A DNA stretch of 64,000 bases from Dacryopinax spathularia (taxonomy: Eukaryota > Basidiomycota > Dacrymycetes > Dacrymycetales > Dacrymycetaceae), in NCBI GenBank assembly GCA_037974965.1, contig JBBPFI010000015.1, positions 779,001 through 843,000 on the forward strand. The letters are read 5' to 3'. Every line of letters begins with the position of its first letter. The first letter of the stretch is position 1. The notes under the pieces are model-generated. The model was not told the DNA's origin and did no database searches. It worked only from the letters and a program-made list of their open reading frames with translations. Made by a program: the position numbers and the translations under genes. Below are positions 34,628 through 44,760 of this stretch, piece after piece.

Positions 34628-36739
34628 TCACCACCTCCACTCAACCCTCCCCCTCCCGCTCCCCCTAACCCCCTTAAAAGGCTTATAACTCTCGCTACCC
34701 ACAAGCTTCAGACTATCCACTTTCAGGCCCGAGAGCGTAGCGGACGGAATAGAGTAAGTGATCTGGATTGCGGGCGAGGTCCGGGGACGTCGTTCGCTGC
34801 TCAGCAGGTCAGTCAATCAGTTATTTGGGTACGCAAGGGGTTGGAATGGAATGGAGTGGGATGGAAGGGATGGGGGAGGGGGGACGCACGTGCTTGTGAA
34901 TGTGCCTTTTAGCGTCAGAGAACCGGAGGGCGGGAGGTTGGGGATGGTCCATTCGAGTGACTGCACACATACACCAACCAGGATGAGAACCAGTTGTCAA
35001 CTGGTGGGAGGCGTCGGCGTACCTTGGTTAATGGGTCGAACCCGCATGATCCCCTCTCCTTCTCGTTCATGTTCATCGCCCCGTTCCCCCCCGCAAGCGA
35101 AGCCTGCAAGCCCGTCGCTCCCTCTCCCAAATGCCAGACGACCCTCACCTCCTCCAATGGCTTACTAGACCGAGACACTAATGTAAGCTCGAATGATCCT
35201 ACCATCCTCCCATTAGCGAGCGTTATGGGTAGGGTGAGGGGTACGGACCTGTGTTTGTGCCTATGACGATGTTTGGCCGGAGTTGGAAGGGCACTTGGTG
35301 TGGTGCGAGAGGGGGAGGGGGGACCATATATGTTAGGAGGGTGAAGTTGCCGTCGGGGGGGACGAAGGACAGGCTGCGGTCGCGTTGCCATTTCACGTAT
35401 CTACGTCAGATACATCCATAATCAATTTCGGCACTTCTCACTTGGGGAGGGAAAGGCATACCGTATACATGGGTGGAAGGAGGGGTCGGTTATTAGTCGT
35501 GGGTTGGAGAATGTTAATAATAAGTCCGGCGTGCCTGTCCCCGTCTCATCAGTATACGCCTACATGGTCGAGCTGAGGACGGGACAATCACGCACCCGAT
35601 AGCCTGCACTGACACTTCACCTCCCCCCAAATATCTCCACTCAGCACGACCCCATTCCTACACGCACGTTCAGCATTCCCATCCCTCCAGCACAGAACAC
35701 CCCGCGGAGGGAAGGTAGTGGAAGAGAGGACGTACCGACCAACAACAGCCTCCAACTCCTCACTCAGATCGAAATACACCTCATTATTATTATACCTCGC
35801 CCCCGCCCTCCTCCACGGTATCGGGGAAGCGAACGGCGTGGCAGAATTCGCGCCTGGCAGCCTACTCACGCGATCAGCACCAGTCCGGCTCCAGCGTCAC
35901 CAGAGAGCGGGAGTGGAGCGGAGCGGGGAGGGGGGTGTAGAGGGAGGGAGAGGGAGGAGGCGTACCCGGATGCGCCGGCGACGGAGAGGAGCTTGTTGAG
36001 CAGCGAGGGTGGCAAGACGATGTCCCTCAGAGCGTTCGGTTCGGTAGTGAGCGGGTAGCCAGAGTCGAGCATCTCTTCCAGTAACTGCCATCAAGTAAGC
36101 TACCAGGCTTCTCTAAAGCAGCAACGGCCAGGCGCTGGCCAGCAAATGTGGGGAAAGAGAGCAACGCACCTGATAAACGACATCAAAGTTCTCCCGCACC
36201 CTCGTCCCCGAAATATCGCCAATATACTCCCCCAGCACCGCCAGAAAGGTATTAAGGAATCCAAACACGAATAGGGGGTCCACTGCATCGCATCATGCAT
36301 AACATCAGCATCTCCCTGCAGCAGTGCGAAAGGCAGGCGAAGGGGGGAAGGAGAGGAGTGGGGGCGTGGGCGTACCATCCTCGTCTACCGGACATAAGAA
36401 CCTCAAGTCTCCTCTCTGAAGCCAGCAAAGCGCACTCCCTCCCCCCGTTCCCCCAGCTCCTGCTCCTCCTACAGCAACTGTAGAACCAAAACCCGGCACA
36501 TACAAAACATTCTCCACCCCCTCCCCCTCCCCATCCGCAGCAGCCTTCTCGAACGCCTCGTTCAGCGCTCCGATATGAAGTAACGGAAAGGCAGGTGCGG
36601 AGGTCCGGAAGGTGGTTTGGATTATCGGTTTCCTGGATCTTTGGGTTAGGGACGCTGGAAGGAGACTGGGGACAGGGGAGGGAGGGACGTACCCGGTGGT
36701 GTCGAGGATGATTAGGCCTGGTATACTCGGGAGCGGCAT
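34628..36739 (-). CDS. APM3: AP-3 adaptor complex subunit mu
   Basis: The medium chain of the AP-3 adaptor, which sorts cargo from Golgi/endosomes to the vacuole. The start at 36739 gives MPLPSIPGLIILDTTG, then an intron into SRKPIIQTTF. The longin-like N-domain contains VDPLFVFGFLNTFLAVLGEY and VRENFDVVYQ. The hinge has the highly conserved LLEEMLDSGYPLTTEPNALR and DIVLPPSLLNKLLSVAGASG. The mu-homology domain follows: NNNEVYFDLSEELEAVV, GEVKCQCRLSG, FELTLVSRSSKPLEEVRVVW, SLEWTIPNLPPSGSLTLKG. The end LSGLKVDSLKLVG...YKPFKGVR is diagnostic of mu3. At least seven short introns have GTRCGY donors. Length fits the family, with extra Gly/Ala-rich insertions in the N-domain. Confidence 0.93.
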
Positions 36740-37519
36740 GGTCGATCCAGACTCTATCCAGACTCTACGCAATTAGAAGCAGTGATTGATACCAGTCGGA
36801 CGTGCGGGGAGGGGAGGGCGGGCTCGGCCGAGCGCTGGGAGCTGGAGTGCTGGCTGCGGTGTTGGCTAGACTGGACTGGACTGGACTGGATTGGAATGCG
36901 ATAGGACCGACGAGGGAAGGGGGCGCCTACCCCGCATGTGCCAACTCACGGCGGACGCCACTCCACGCCCTTCACGTTTCTCTCGTCTTGTCCGCACGAA
37001 CGTCGACGGATCGCTGGAATGCGAACGGCCGCCGATTTCGGTTGGATTACGAACGGACGGGGTAACGTAATTTGTGCCTGTTTTGTTGTCTGAACGTATG
37101 ATACGATGGATTATGGTACGACAGAAGTTGGCGTGGATGGAACGGGAGGCCGGAGGCCGGTACCTGGATCAGGGGAGTCATCCGAACCCCTCCCCTCCTC
37201 CTCCAAGCACGCATCGTGGATCCCACCTGGAATTCACAGACGACGAGTATGATCCGGGTCGGAGTGGACGCCGTCCTACATTCAGGTACGAGAGCAGCCG
37301 TGCGTTTTCCGATCAAGCAAGCTGCCGGATCCTGCATGCGAAGAGGAACTGAGCAAGGGGAGAAAAGAGAGGAGAGGAGTGATATTCGACAGGACAGAAA
37401 GTTTTGAACGAAGAGGTATTACAGTCCTAAGTATACCCATTAACGACCCCTTCCCTATCACCAGCTATATTCCACCTATTCCGCTGATTGTCGAGTTGCG
37501 CGAGAGGGTGCTTGGTCTC
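36740..37519. other. promoter region of AP-3 mu and 3' flank of mtSSB
   Basis: About 780 bases. It contains a short CTGGA run (about 36868-36892: four units). The small open frames here lack any recognisable feature. Confidence 0.4.
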
Positions 37520-38364
37520 TTACTCGGTGGCCTCGGTGTGCCTGGGACGGCTGAGGACGCGGAGCTGCTCTGTTCCCAGCGTCAGCAGACCACATCCAAG
37601 AGCGAAAAAAAGGAAGGTAAGGCGCTCACCATGCCTCAAAAAGATCTGCCTCTGCGCCCCCGGCGTGCCCGGCTCGGCGTCGGGCTGCGGCTCGCGCGTC
37701 TCAAAGTTTGCTTCTACGTAGACTTGGGAGCCCTTCTGGAGGGACTTGAGGTACTCGTTTTGGTTTGGGTTGAAGGAGAGGACGCGGTGCCAGGTTGTGG
37801 TGGGTTCGGGGCGGTCTTAGGGGGGGCGAGGTTAGCACTCAGTATTTAACACTCATCCAGGCCAGCAAGGGAAGAAGGGAAGAGGTCAGGGAGACGAGGA
37901 GGACGAAGAGAAGGACGAGGATGAGCAGGATGGAAAAAAGCAGGATGGATGATGGCATAATAGACGGATGGAAGATGTAGAGAGATAAGACAAGAAGAGA
38001 AAAAGCACGCACTCCCATCCTCCCCCACAGGCGGAGCATAATTCGTCGTCGCGACCACATACGACACATACTCCTTCTCGTTCCTAGTCAGCTTGACCTG
38101 CGGCTCGCCCCCCAAGCGGCCAACAAGGATAAGCTTGGCAACGTCTGTCTTGCGCGCGGTCGAGGTGGAGAACAACTGCATTTGTTCGTGGTGGCATCGT
38201 ATCATAGCATGAGGTGAGGAGAGGAGCATGGGCAGAGGGAGGAGAGGGTCGCGAAAGAGAAGGGGCGGGTTTAACGCGTCAGCCAGGCATCCTACTAATC
38301 AAACAGAGAGAAGAGACGTACGCGGCGCTGCGCCTGAGGCCTCATCGCAGTCCTAAGAACGTTC
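37520..38364 (-). CDS. RIM1: mitochondrial single-stranded DNA-binding protein (Rim1-type)
   Basis: Bacterial-type SSB imported into mitochondria, where it coats single-stranded mtDNA in replication. The start at 38364 gives MNVLRTAMRPQAQRR, continued after an intron by LFSTSTARKTDV: a basic, Ser/Thr-rich presequence. The OB fold begins KLILVGRLGGEPQVKLTRNE and continues YVVATTNYAPP, TTWHRVLSFNPNQNEYL, LQKGSQVYVEANFETRE and QRQIFLRHEQLRVL, the standard SSB strand order with the Trp-His-Arg motif. Three introns (donors GTACGT, a second GT donor after EDG, and GTGAGC) are in phase. The stop is at 37520. It lies head-to-head with HBS1, sharing a 315-bp promoter interval. Confidence 0.92.
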
Positions 38365-38679
38365 ATGCTTCCTATATCTCCAAGTTTATCGAATATAGCC
38401 AACGAAGTCGAGGTAACGAGCGAGCGATGTCGAGGTGAAGAGAGGGAGAGACGCGGAAGGTGGCGGGAAACGCGACGGTTGATGAGGGTTTGAGGGTGCA
38501 CAAGCCGAAAAGGGAAAGAGCGGGTGCGGAGAATGAATGTACGGGATGCCTCCGCCAAGCGTAGGGGTTATTTGGGAGGGCGTCATAGGCGCTTGAAGTG
38601 CAGAGTGCAGAGTACCGATCGTGCAGAGCTGTTAGATTTGTTTTTGTATACCACTCCTGCTCAAAGAATATAGAACAAG
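38365..38679. promoter_or_regulatory. divergent promoter between RIM1 and HBS1
   Basis: 315 bases between two outward-facing start codons. No TATA box or named site is obvious. The arrangement suggests a bidirectional promoter. Confidence 0.45.
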
Positions 38680-40183
38680 ATGTCTAGACATAGGCTTATA
38701 AGGAACTTAGACCTCGATGGTAAGCCCTTCCCCCCTCTTCTCCTCTACCTCTTGCTCATGCACAACTCAGAGGAAATGGCCGAGGACGACCCCTACGACC
38801 CCGAACCAGAACCAGAACCCGAACTCTCAGAATCCGACAACGCGCAACTCCAATCCGCCTGCCAAGCCGTGCGTGATATTCTTGGCCCTGAAGAGGATAG
38901 CGGGATAGGGGATGGGGAGATCGCCGATGCGGTATGGGAGTTCTGGTTCGATGTGGAGAAGAGCGTGGGTTGGCTGTTGGGTGCGTCTCTCCCCCCTTCC
39001 CCTGGCCTTCTGCTTCTCCCCTCCTAATATATGTTGATGTTGATGACGAGTAGAGCAGAGGGATAAGAGACTAGAAAAGCAGAAGAAGGGTAAGCTCTTT
39101 TCCCTACCTTAATATTTCGTTTCGTTATTTTCTCTCTTCCTCTTCGGTCCGTTTTCTGCTTCTGCTTCTCTTCAAACCGATGGACATCACCCGCCCACGC
39201 GATGTCCAGACACCCTATCAAAGCTGGACACCGCAACCCCTACCTCGGCCGTCCAACGCCTATCTCTGGCCTCTCCGATGCGTGGTGCTGGTAGAAGGCG
39301 CGGTCGGCCACGACCACCAGGCGCGACGTTCACTTCCCGTCCTGCTGCCCCGCTGCCCACGGCACGGACAAAACCGTCGTTGGCGAGCCTCGCTGCTTTG
39401 CGAGCGGGGAAGCCGAATGGAGGTCTAGCTGCTCTAGCAGCACGCTCACCAGCCGCTACTACCTTCGGAGCTGCGCCTGGGAGCACGAAGCCAAGTCTTG
39501 CTTCCCTCGCCGCTACACGTTCTTCCGGCGCCTCTGTTGGGACAAAACCGACCCTCTCCTCCCTCGCCACCAAACCCACCCCCAACGCCGGTGCCTCATC
39601 CCTAGCCTCACTCCCCTCGCGCCCCCCCAACCCACCCCCAACGTCTCCCAACCCCCCCACCCCAGCTCCGGGCTCAGCAAGCAGCGGAAAGCCCACCCTG
39701 GCCTCCCTCGCAGCTTCCAGAGTTGCAGCGCAGGCCAAGCCCTCCCTCGCCTCGCTCGCTTCCCGCGCTTCGACACCCCGCACGCCTATTTCACCCGTAC
39801 CTTCGCCCTCCCCTACGCCAGGACCAGCAAGCCCGGGCGGGAGTAAGTTGTCGAAGCTTGCCCAACTGGCACAACGCTCCCAATCTGCCGCTTCCGTGGA
39901 AGCCGCATCCCCGGAGACTTGCGAGCAGGAGGACATCGACATGTCCAACCCCCCTCCCTCTGCCGAGCTGGACACGACGAGCGCGCTCTTCCTCCCCCCG
40001 TCCGCTTCGCTAGCCGCAGAAGCGTCCCCATCCGCCTTCGGCTCGATACTCGTACATCCCCCTTCACTACCAGAGCCAAAGATGGACCTGCAGTTTGGGG
40101 TCGACGTGCTTCCTGGGGCGTTTGAGGGTCCGAGTCCGGATGATATCGTCCGGTCTAGGCAGGCGGGGAGGGTGGGGCGGTAG
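38680..40183 (+). CDS. predicted SKI7-like isoform made by retaining intron 39843-40387
   Basis: If the donor at 39843 is not used, the frame stays open for 113 more codons and stops at 40183, giving a protein with the HBS1 N-domain and linker but no GTPase. The extra segment has [12 protein letters not shown] and ends [20 protein letters not shown], close to the PFxFDxPSPDD-like motif known from Ski7-like isoforms of HBS1 genes in fungi, plants and animals, which bind the cytoplasmic exosome. Ski7-like proteins bridge exosome and Ski complex in 3'-5' mRNA decay. That the open frame and motif exist is seen directly. That the retained form is produced and binds the exosome is inference. Confidence 0.7.
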
Positions 40184-42412
40184 TTGGAGTTGGTTTGGGG
40201 TCACTAGCCCGCCGGGGCTGACCGGGGCTGGGTGGATGAAGGTTGGGAGGGGTGAGCGGGGTGGGTAAGGGGTAGGGTGGGTGTGCGTTGTCTTCCTCCT
40301 TTCCCTCCTTTCCTCTTTTTTGTTCTTTCTTTTTGCTGTTTATTGTTCACGTCCGAAGGGGTAGCATCCTAACCTTCGCCTGAGCAGCTGCGCAACCCAA
40401 ACCAACACCCAAAAAGCCCACCCCCACCTCCCAGCCCACTCACAAGCCTCCAGCAAGTACGACCAAAAAGAAACCACCTACCACGACAAAGCCCACCTCC
40501 GCTACCACCGCCTCCTCCGATGCCCCTGCCTTGCGACCAACACAAGCCGGGCATACGCAGCTGGACGACGACCTCGCCGGCCTGAACATCTCCCAAGATC
40601 CCGAAGACGCTCAGAAGGCCGAGGATGCTGTGGCTGAAGTCGAGGTGCCGAAGCCGAGTCTGGCGAAAGAGAAGCTTTTGGAAGAGGTTGGGAGGAGGTT
40701 GGAGAGCGCGGTTAGGGGGTTGAATTTGGTTATTATTGGTACGTCTGTACTTCCTTGCTGTCCTCCATTCCTTCCTCTCCTCTTCCCCTCCTCCTTCGTT
40801 CCTTCTGGAAGGGAACACCGGGCTGATGGAACGGAAAACTGGGCTGATGCTGATGATCGTACAGGACACGTCGATGCGGGCAAATCCACTCTTATGGGAA
40901 GATTGTTGTATGAGCTAGGCGAGCTGGACGAGAAGGCTAGAAGGGGGAATGAGAGGGAGAGTGAGCGAGCGGGGAAGGCGAGTTTTAGGTGGGCTTGGGC
41001 GCTGGACGAGAGTGCCGAGGAGCGCGAGCGGTACGCTCTTTCCCCCCTTCCTCTCCTAACGTACTGATTTCTGACGCGATTGCTTTTCCGCGTGTTTGAT
41101 GATAGAGGAGTGACGATGGACATCGCCACCACGCACATCCGTACCCCTTCCCTCCTCATCACCCTCCTTGACGCACCAGGGCACGCAGATTTCGTACCAA
41201 ACATGATCTCCGGCGCTGCTCAAGCCGACGCGGCCCTACTGGTGGTCGACGCGTCGCCCAATTCGTTCGAAGCGGGGTTCGAGAGGGCGGGGCAGACGAG
41301 GGAGCATTTGGTGCTTGTTAGGGCTTTGGGGGTGAGCCAGGTTGTCGTGGCTGTTAATAAGATTGATCTGGTCTGTCCTCCTCCTATCTTGGCTTAGGGC
41401 GCTGGGAAATTGATGTGCTTGCGCAGGCGATCGACGCGGAAGCGAGGTACAACGAGATCCTCACCCAGCTAACACCCTTCCTCCTCCAAACGGGATTCCA
41501 ATCTTCCCGCATAACATTCGTCCCCCTCTCAGGAATAGAGGGGATCAACCTCACCTCGCCCTCTCCCGCCCAGCTCCCCTGGTACTCAGGCCCAACGCTC
41601 CTTTCCGCCCTGGACAGCCTGCAGCCGCCCGCTCGACCCTACACCCTCCCGCTTCGGATCCCGCTCTCGAACGTCTTCAGAGGCCAGACAGCCCTGGCAA
41701 GTGGCATTGGCGTGACCGGCCGCGTAGTGAGCGGCGTAGTCCAGGTCGGGGAGAAGTTGCGGATCTTACCCGGGGATGAGAGCGCCGTTGTCCGACGTGA
41801 GCTTTGCCGTTCTCTTCTTTTAAAATTTGAAAGCGACAAGCTCACGCTTTTGTAAGTGATCGAGCAGGATGACGAGAGCGTTCCTTGGGCCGCGGCGGGG
41901 TCGACTGTCACTCTCTACTTAGCGGGGGTGGACCAGGTGCATCTAGAGTGCGTTTCCCCTCCTTAGAAGATACAGATACAGATAGAACCGAGCACTGACA
42001 CCCGCGACGCAGGATCGGCTCCGTCCTCTGTCCCCCTGACGCCCTCGTCCCACTCACAACAACCTTCACAGCGCAAATAATAACGTTCGACCTCTCTCTC
42101 CCCCTAACGCCCGGCATGCCCGTCGAGCTCTTCCACCACTCTAGGAACGTCCCGTGCACGCTGTCCAAACTTCTCGCCACGCTAGACCGGACAACGGGCA
42201 CCGTCTTGAAGTCAAACCCGCGCGTGCTGACGAAGGGTCAGTCGGCGAGGGTGCAGGTGAGTTTGAGGACGGGCACTATCTCGGGTCCGGGGGAGAGGGT
42301 CGCGCCCGTGCCTATGGAGACGTTTGGCGTGAATAAGGATATGGGAAGGGTGCTTTTGAGGAGAGGGGGGGAGACTGTTGCGGCGGGGATCGTGTTGGAG
42401 CTGTTGGGCTGA
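38680..42412 (+). CDS. HBS1: Hbs1, ribosome-rescue translational GTPase (spliced isoform)
   Basis: Partner of Dom34/Pelota in no-go and non-stop mRNA decay. The start is [20 protein letters not shown]. The N-domain helix region ([29 protein letters not shown]) matches HBS1_N. A long linker has five KPSLASLA-type motifs. The GTPase has GHVDAGKST (G1), ERGVTMDIA (switch I/G2), DAPGHADF (G3), and NKID (G4), with [15 protein letters not shown] and [11 protein letters not shown], all typical of eRF3/EF1A-like Hbs1. Beta-barrel domains II and III follow ([39 protein letters not shown]). The Hbs1 form needs removal of a 545-nt intron (39843-40387) that joins in phase; other introns are 50-110 nt. 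Confidence 0.92.
39332..39766 (+). repeat. five-copy KPSLASLA-type linear motif in the HBS1/SKI7 linker
   Basis: The translated linker contains [51 protein letters not shown] and [12 protein letters not shown] at irregular spacing (about 15-45 residues). A related [11 protein letters not shown] motif lies in the retained segment. Such Ser/Leu/Ala-rich short motifs are probably repeated docking peptides. Confidence 0.75.
39843..40387 (+). other. alternatively retained intron of HBS1/SKI7
   Basis: The donor is A|GTAAGTTG at 39843. The acceptor is TGAGCAG|CTG ending at 40387, with CTAAC about 18 bases upstream. Both sides are phase 1/2 compatible (A + CT = Thr). At 545 nt it is about ten times the usual intron here, and its first 341 nt are coding-like. 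Confidence 0.7.
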
Positions 42413-42689
42413 TCATCCGGCCATATAAATTCGTATGAGCCACGAGGACAACCTCAGACATGCACTGTATCGTTTAGAAAGAATGAGAAATGTAACGAAA
42501 TGAACATTTGCGTGTGTTGTCCGCCATTATCACTTCCAGTTTGCGAGCCATGCTGAACGTGACACAGAGCCCAGAAGAGCGCCGATGGACCCTGGACAGA
42601 AGATTGAAGCGCCCATAACAAAATTCGACCATCCTCTCCCCTTCACCTCCCACCATCCCTCACGAAGCTACCGCTACGAGCCGGACAAT

Positions 42690-43710
42690 ATGAGGCAGAA
42701 GCGAGCAAAGTCATACCGCAAGCTAATGGCGCAGTACGAGCGCCATTTTGGCTTTCGTCAGCCATACCAAGTCCTCGGTACCGCCTTCCCCACTTAGCTC
42801 TTGCGCACCTACTCACGCCAGTGTGATGTAGTCAATGCCGACTTTTGCGAGCTAGCGATACAGTTGAAGATGGACTTTATGAAGGAGATCGAGACTGTTT
42901 TCCAGGCGAAGGTCAAGCCCAGTCAGTACACTCTCACTCTCACATGAACTTCCCGCAGCAGGCTAACGCGAGAACAGTGATAACCCAATGCTGCATCACC
43001 TCTCTCTACAAACTGGGCCCCCCGGGTCAACGCATCGTCGACCTCGCAAAGACGTTCGAGCGGCGCCGGTGTGGGCATCTCGAGACCCCTCTCGCACCGG
43101 ACGAATGTATAGTCGCCGTTGTTGGGGAGACGAATAAGCATCGGTATGCGGTTGCCACGCAGTCGGAGAGCTTGAGAAGGAAGATGAGGGATGTGGAGGG
43201 TGTGCCGGTCGTGGCGCTTAATAGGGCCGTTATGGTATTGGAGACGATGAGCGAGAAGTCAAAGGGGAAGATCCGGGCTGTGCGTTCCGTCCACAACATT
43301 CTCTTTGAGTACAGGCTGATGCAAGGTAGATGGAGGAGGAGATGCTTGCGGCGTCGAAGGAGGAAGTGGCCGCTCTTAAGCCGGCGCTGAAGGCTGCGGA
43401 GAAGGCTTTGGAGGGGGAGAGACCGCCTGCTGCGCCGGTGGTGAAGAAGAAGAAACCGAAGGCACCGAATCCTCTCAGTGTTCGGAAGAAGAAGACGAAG
43501 GCAGCGTCGGCTGCAAAGCCTACGGTGGGGGAGAAGGAGTCGCCCGTTCGACTGGGAAAGCGGGGGAGGGAGGATGAGCAGCCTGCTGGGGGCCAACATG
43601 ATGCTGAGGATGCTGCGGGGAGGAAGAGGCGAAAGAGGAGGAGGAAGCATAAGAGTGGGGAGGATAACGGGACCGTGGCCGGAGGAGATACTGAGGGCGA
43701 TTCGGAGTGA
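42690..43710 (+). CDS. UTP23: UTP23, U3 snoRNA-associated 90S pre-ribosome factor
   Basis: Start chosen at 42690, because UTP23 proteins begin MRQKRAKSYRKLM; an in-frame ATG at 42585 would add 35 atypical residues. The PIN-like domain reads QYERHFGFRQPYQVL, NADFCELAIQ, FMKEIETVFQAKVKP, MITQCCITSLYKLG, FERRRCGH, CIVAVVGETNKHRYAVATQS, VPVVALNRAVMVLE. The Cys/His set (CC...C.H..C) matches the zinc-binding motif of the family. Introns at about 42779-42830, 42920-42976 and 43281-43329 join in phase. The tail is Lys-rich (KKKKPKAPNPLSVRKKK), as usual. It acts in the nucleolus in early 18S rRNA processing and snR30 release. It follows HBS1 on the same strand and is convergent with the next gene. Confidence 0.93.
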
Positions 43711-43947
43711 TGCGTGGCGGGAGAGGCGACATCTACGATTTTTCATGACTCCTGCATGTATGTATAATGGTCCACAACATAATTCAAGCCCGCTTCTGCA
43801 CATCATTCCGAGATTTGCTCGCAGGACATGGGACTCCGCGCTTAGTAGACGACACGCTCGGTTCTGATTTTGCTTCTTCACCATCCAATACTGTACAAAG
43901 CGTACCAATGCACCCAAGTCCCTCCCGTCCACCCACACACAAAAGCC

Positions 43948-44760
43948 CTACCACTCCAACTCCCTCAGCTCCCTGCCCAACCTCCCCACTTCCCTCCACA
44001 CCTCCTCCGCACTCCTCACCTCCCCCAGCCCGAGCCCAAGCCCCTCTGCCGCACAGCCCCGAGCCCCGCCCAACGGGGTGCCCAACCCCGCCCGCCCGCT
44101 CCCATTGGGCGTATCGACCTCCACGATATTACCCAGTCTCGGACTTCTCCGCAGTACGTTCTTTTTCTTCGGCTGAGGAGGGGTAGAGGAGGTAGAGGCG
44201 GTTAGGGCGGCGAGTTCTAGGGTGAGCTGCTCGAGCTGGGCGAGGGTTGAGGGATCGAGGGTGTCCAGGTCGCTGGGGAGGGAGGCGGAAGTGGGCAGGA
44301 GGGGGGAGGGGGAGAGGTCGGCGGGAGTGACAGGTTCTGGGGATTGGGAGCTGCCGGAGGAGGAGGCAGCGGAAGGGGTGCGTGTACGTGCGGTGACGCT
44401 GGTGCTTGTGCTGGTTGGGGCGCTGGGTGCCGTACTCGGCCGACGGATGCGAGAGGGGTAGGGCGTTTTAGTCCGGAGAGAGAGCTTCGTCGGCGACCTG
44501 CTCTCCGCCCTACAAACCTCATCAGCCGTGACACTCCGTCTCTGCAAGAGAGCTACGTACCTGCTCATAGCTGGAGTTATGGACTCGCTCCGCACAGGAA
44601 TACGAGACGGCGTAGACGGCACCCCCCTCCCCGCGCTCGCACTCGTCTGAGCAGTCCCAGGCCGTTTTGGAGAACTACTCCGTTTTCGCATTCTGTGAGG
44701 GGTTGTCGTCCCTGCCGAGAAAGTGAATGGCGACATTTTGGTGATTCTAGAGCTCCTCAA
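43948..44760 (-). CDS. hypothetical Ser/Thr/Pro-rich protein
   Basis: Minus-strand gene starting at 44760 (MRSSRITKMSPFTFSAG), possibly at the ATG of MSPFTF. An intron near 44571-44517 (donor GTACGT, acceptor TTTGTAG) joins PAMSR to AESRSPTKLSL. The protein is low-complexity, with many SP/TP sites that could be phosphorylated by proline-directed kinases, then a conserved-looking end: LEQLTLELAAL, KKKNVLRRSPRLGNIVEV and EVWREVGRLGRELRELEW (amphipathic helix). I do not recognise a family. The RRSPRLG element resembles short docking motifs in basidiomycete nuclear or cell-cycle proteins, but this is only a suggestion. It is convergent with UTP23, 237 bases apart. Confidence 0.6.
   Translation of the reverse strand: MRSSRITKMSPFTFSAGTTTPHRMRKRSSSPKRPGTAQTSASAGRGVPSTPSRIPVRSESITPAMSRYVALLQRRSVTADEVCRAESRSPTKLSLRTKTPYPSRIRRPSTAPSAPTSTSTSVTARTRTPSAASSSGSSQSPEPVTPADLSPSPLLPTSASLPSDLDTLDPSTLAQLEQLTLELAALTASTSSTPPQPKKKNVLRRSPRLGNIVEVDTPNGSGRAGLGTPLGGARGCAAEGLGLGLGEVRSAEEVWREVGRLGRELRELEW

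Noticed and set aside
42585-42689. Upstream in-frame ATG for UTP23
   Set aside because: The family begins MRQKRAK, which is at 42690; the upstream residues are atypical.
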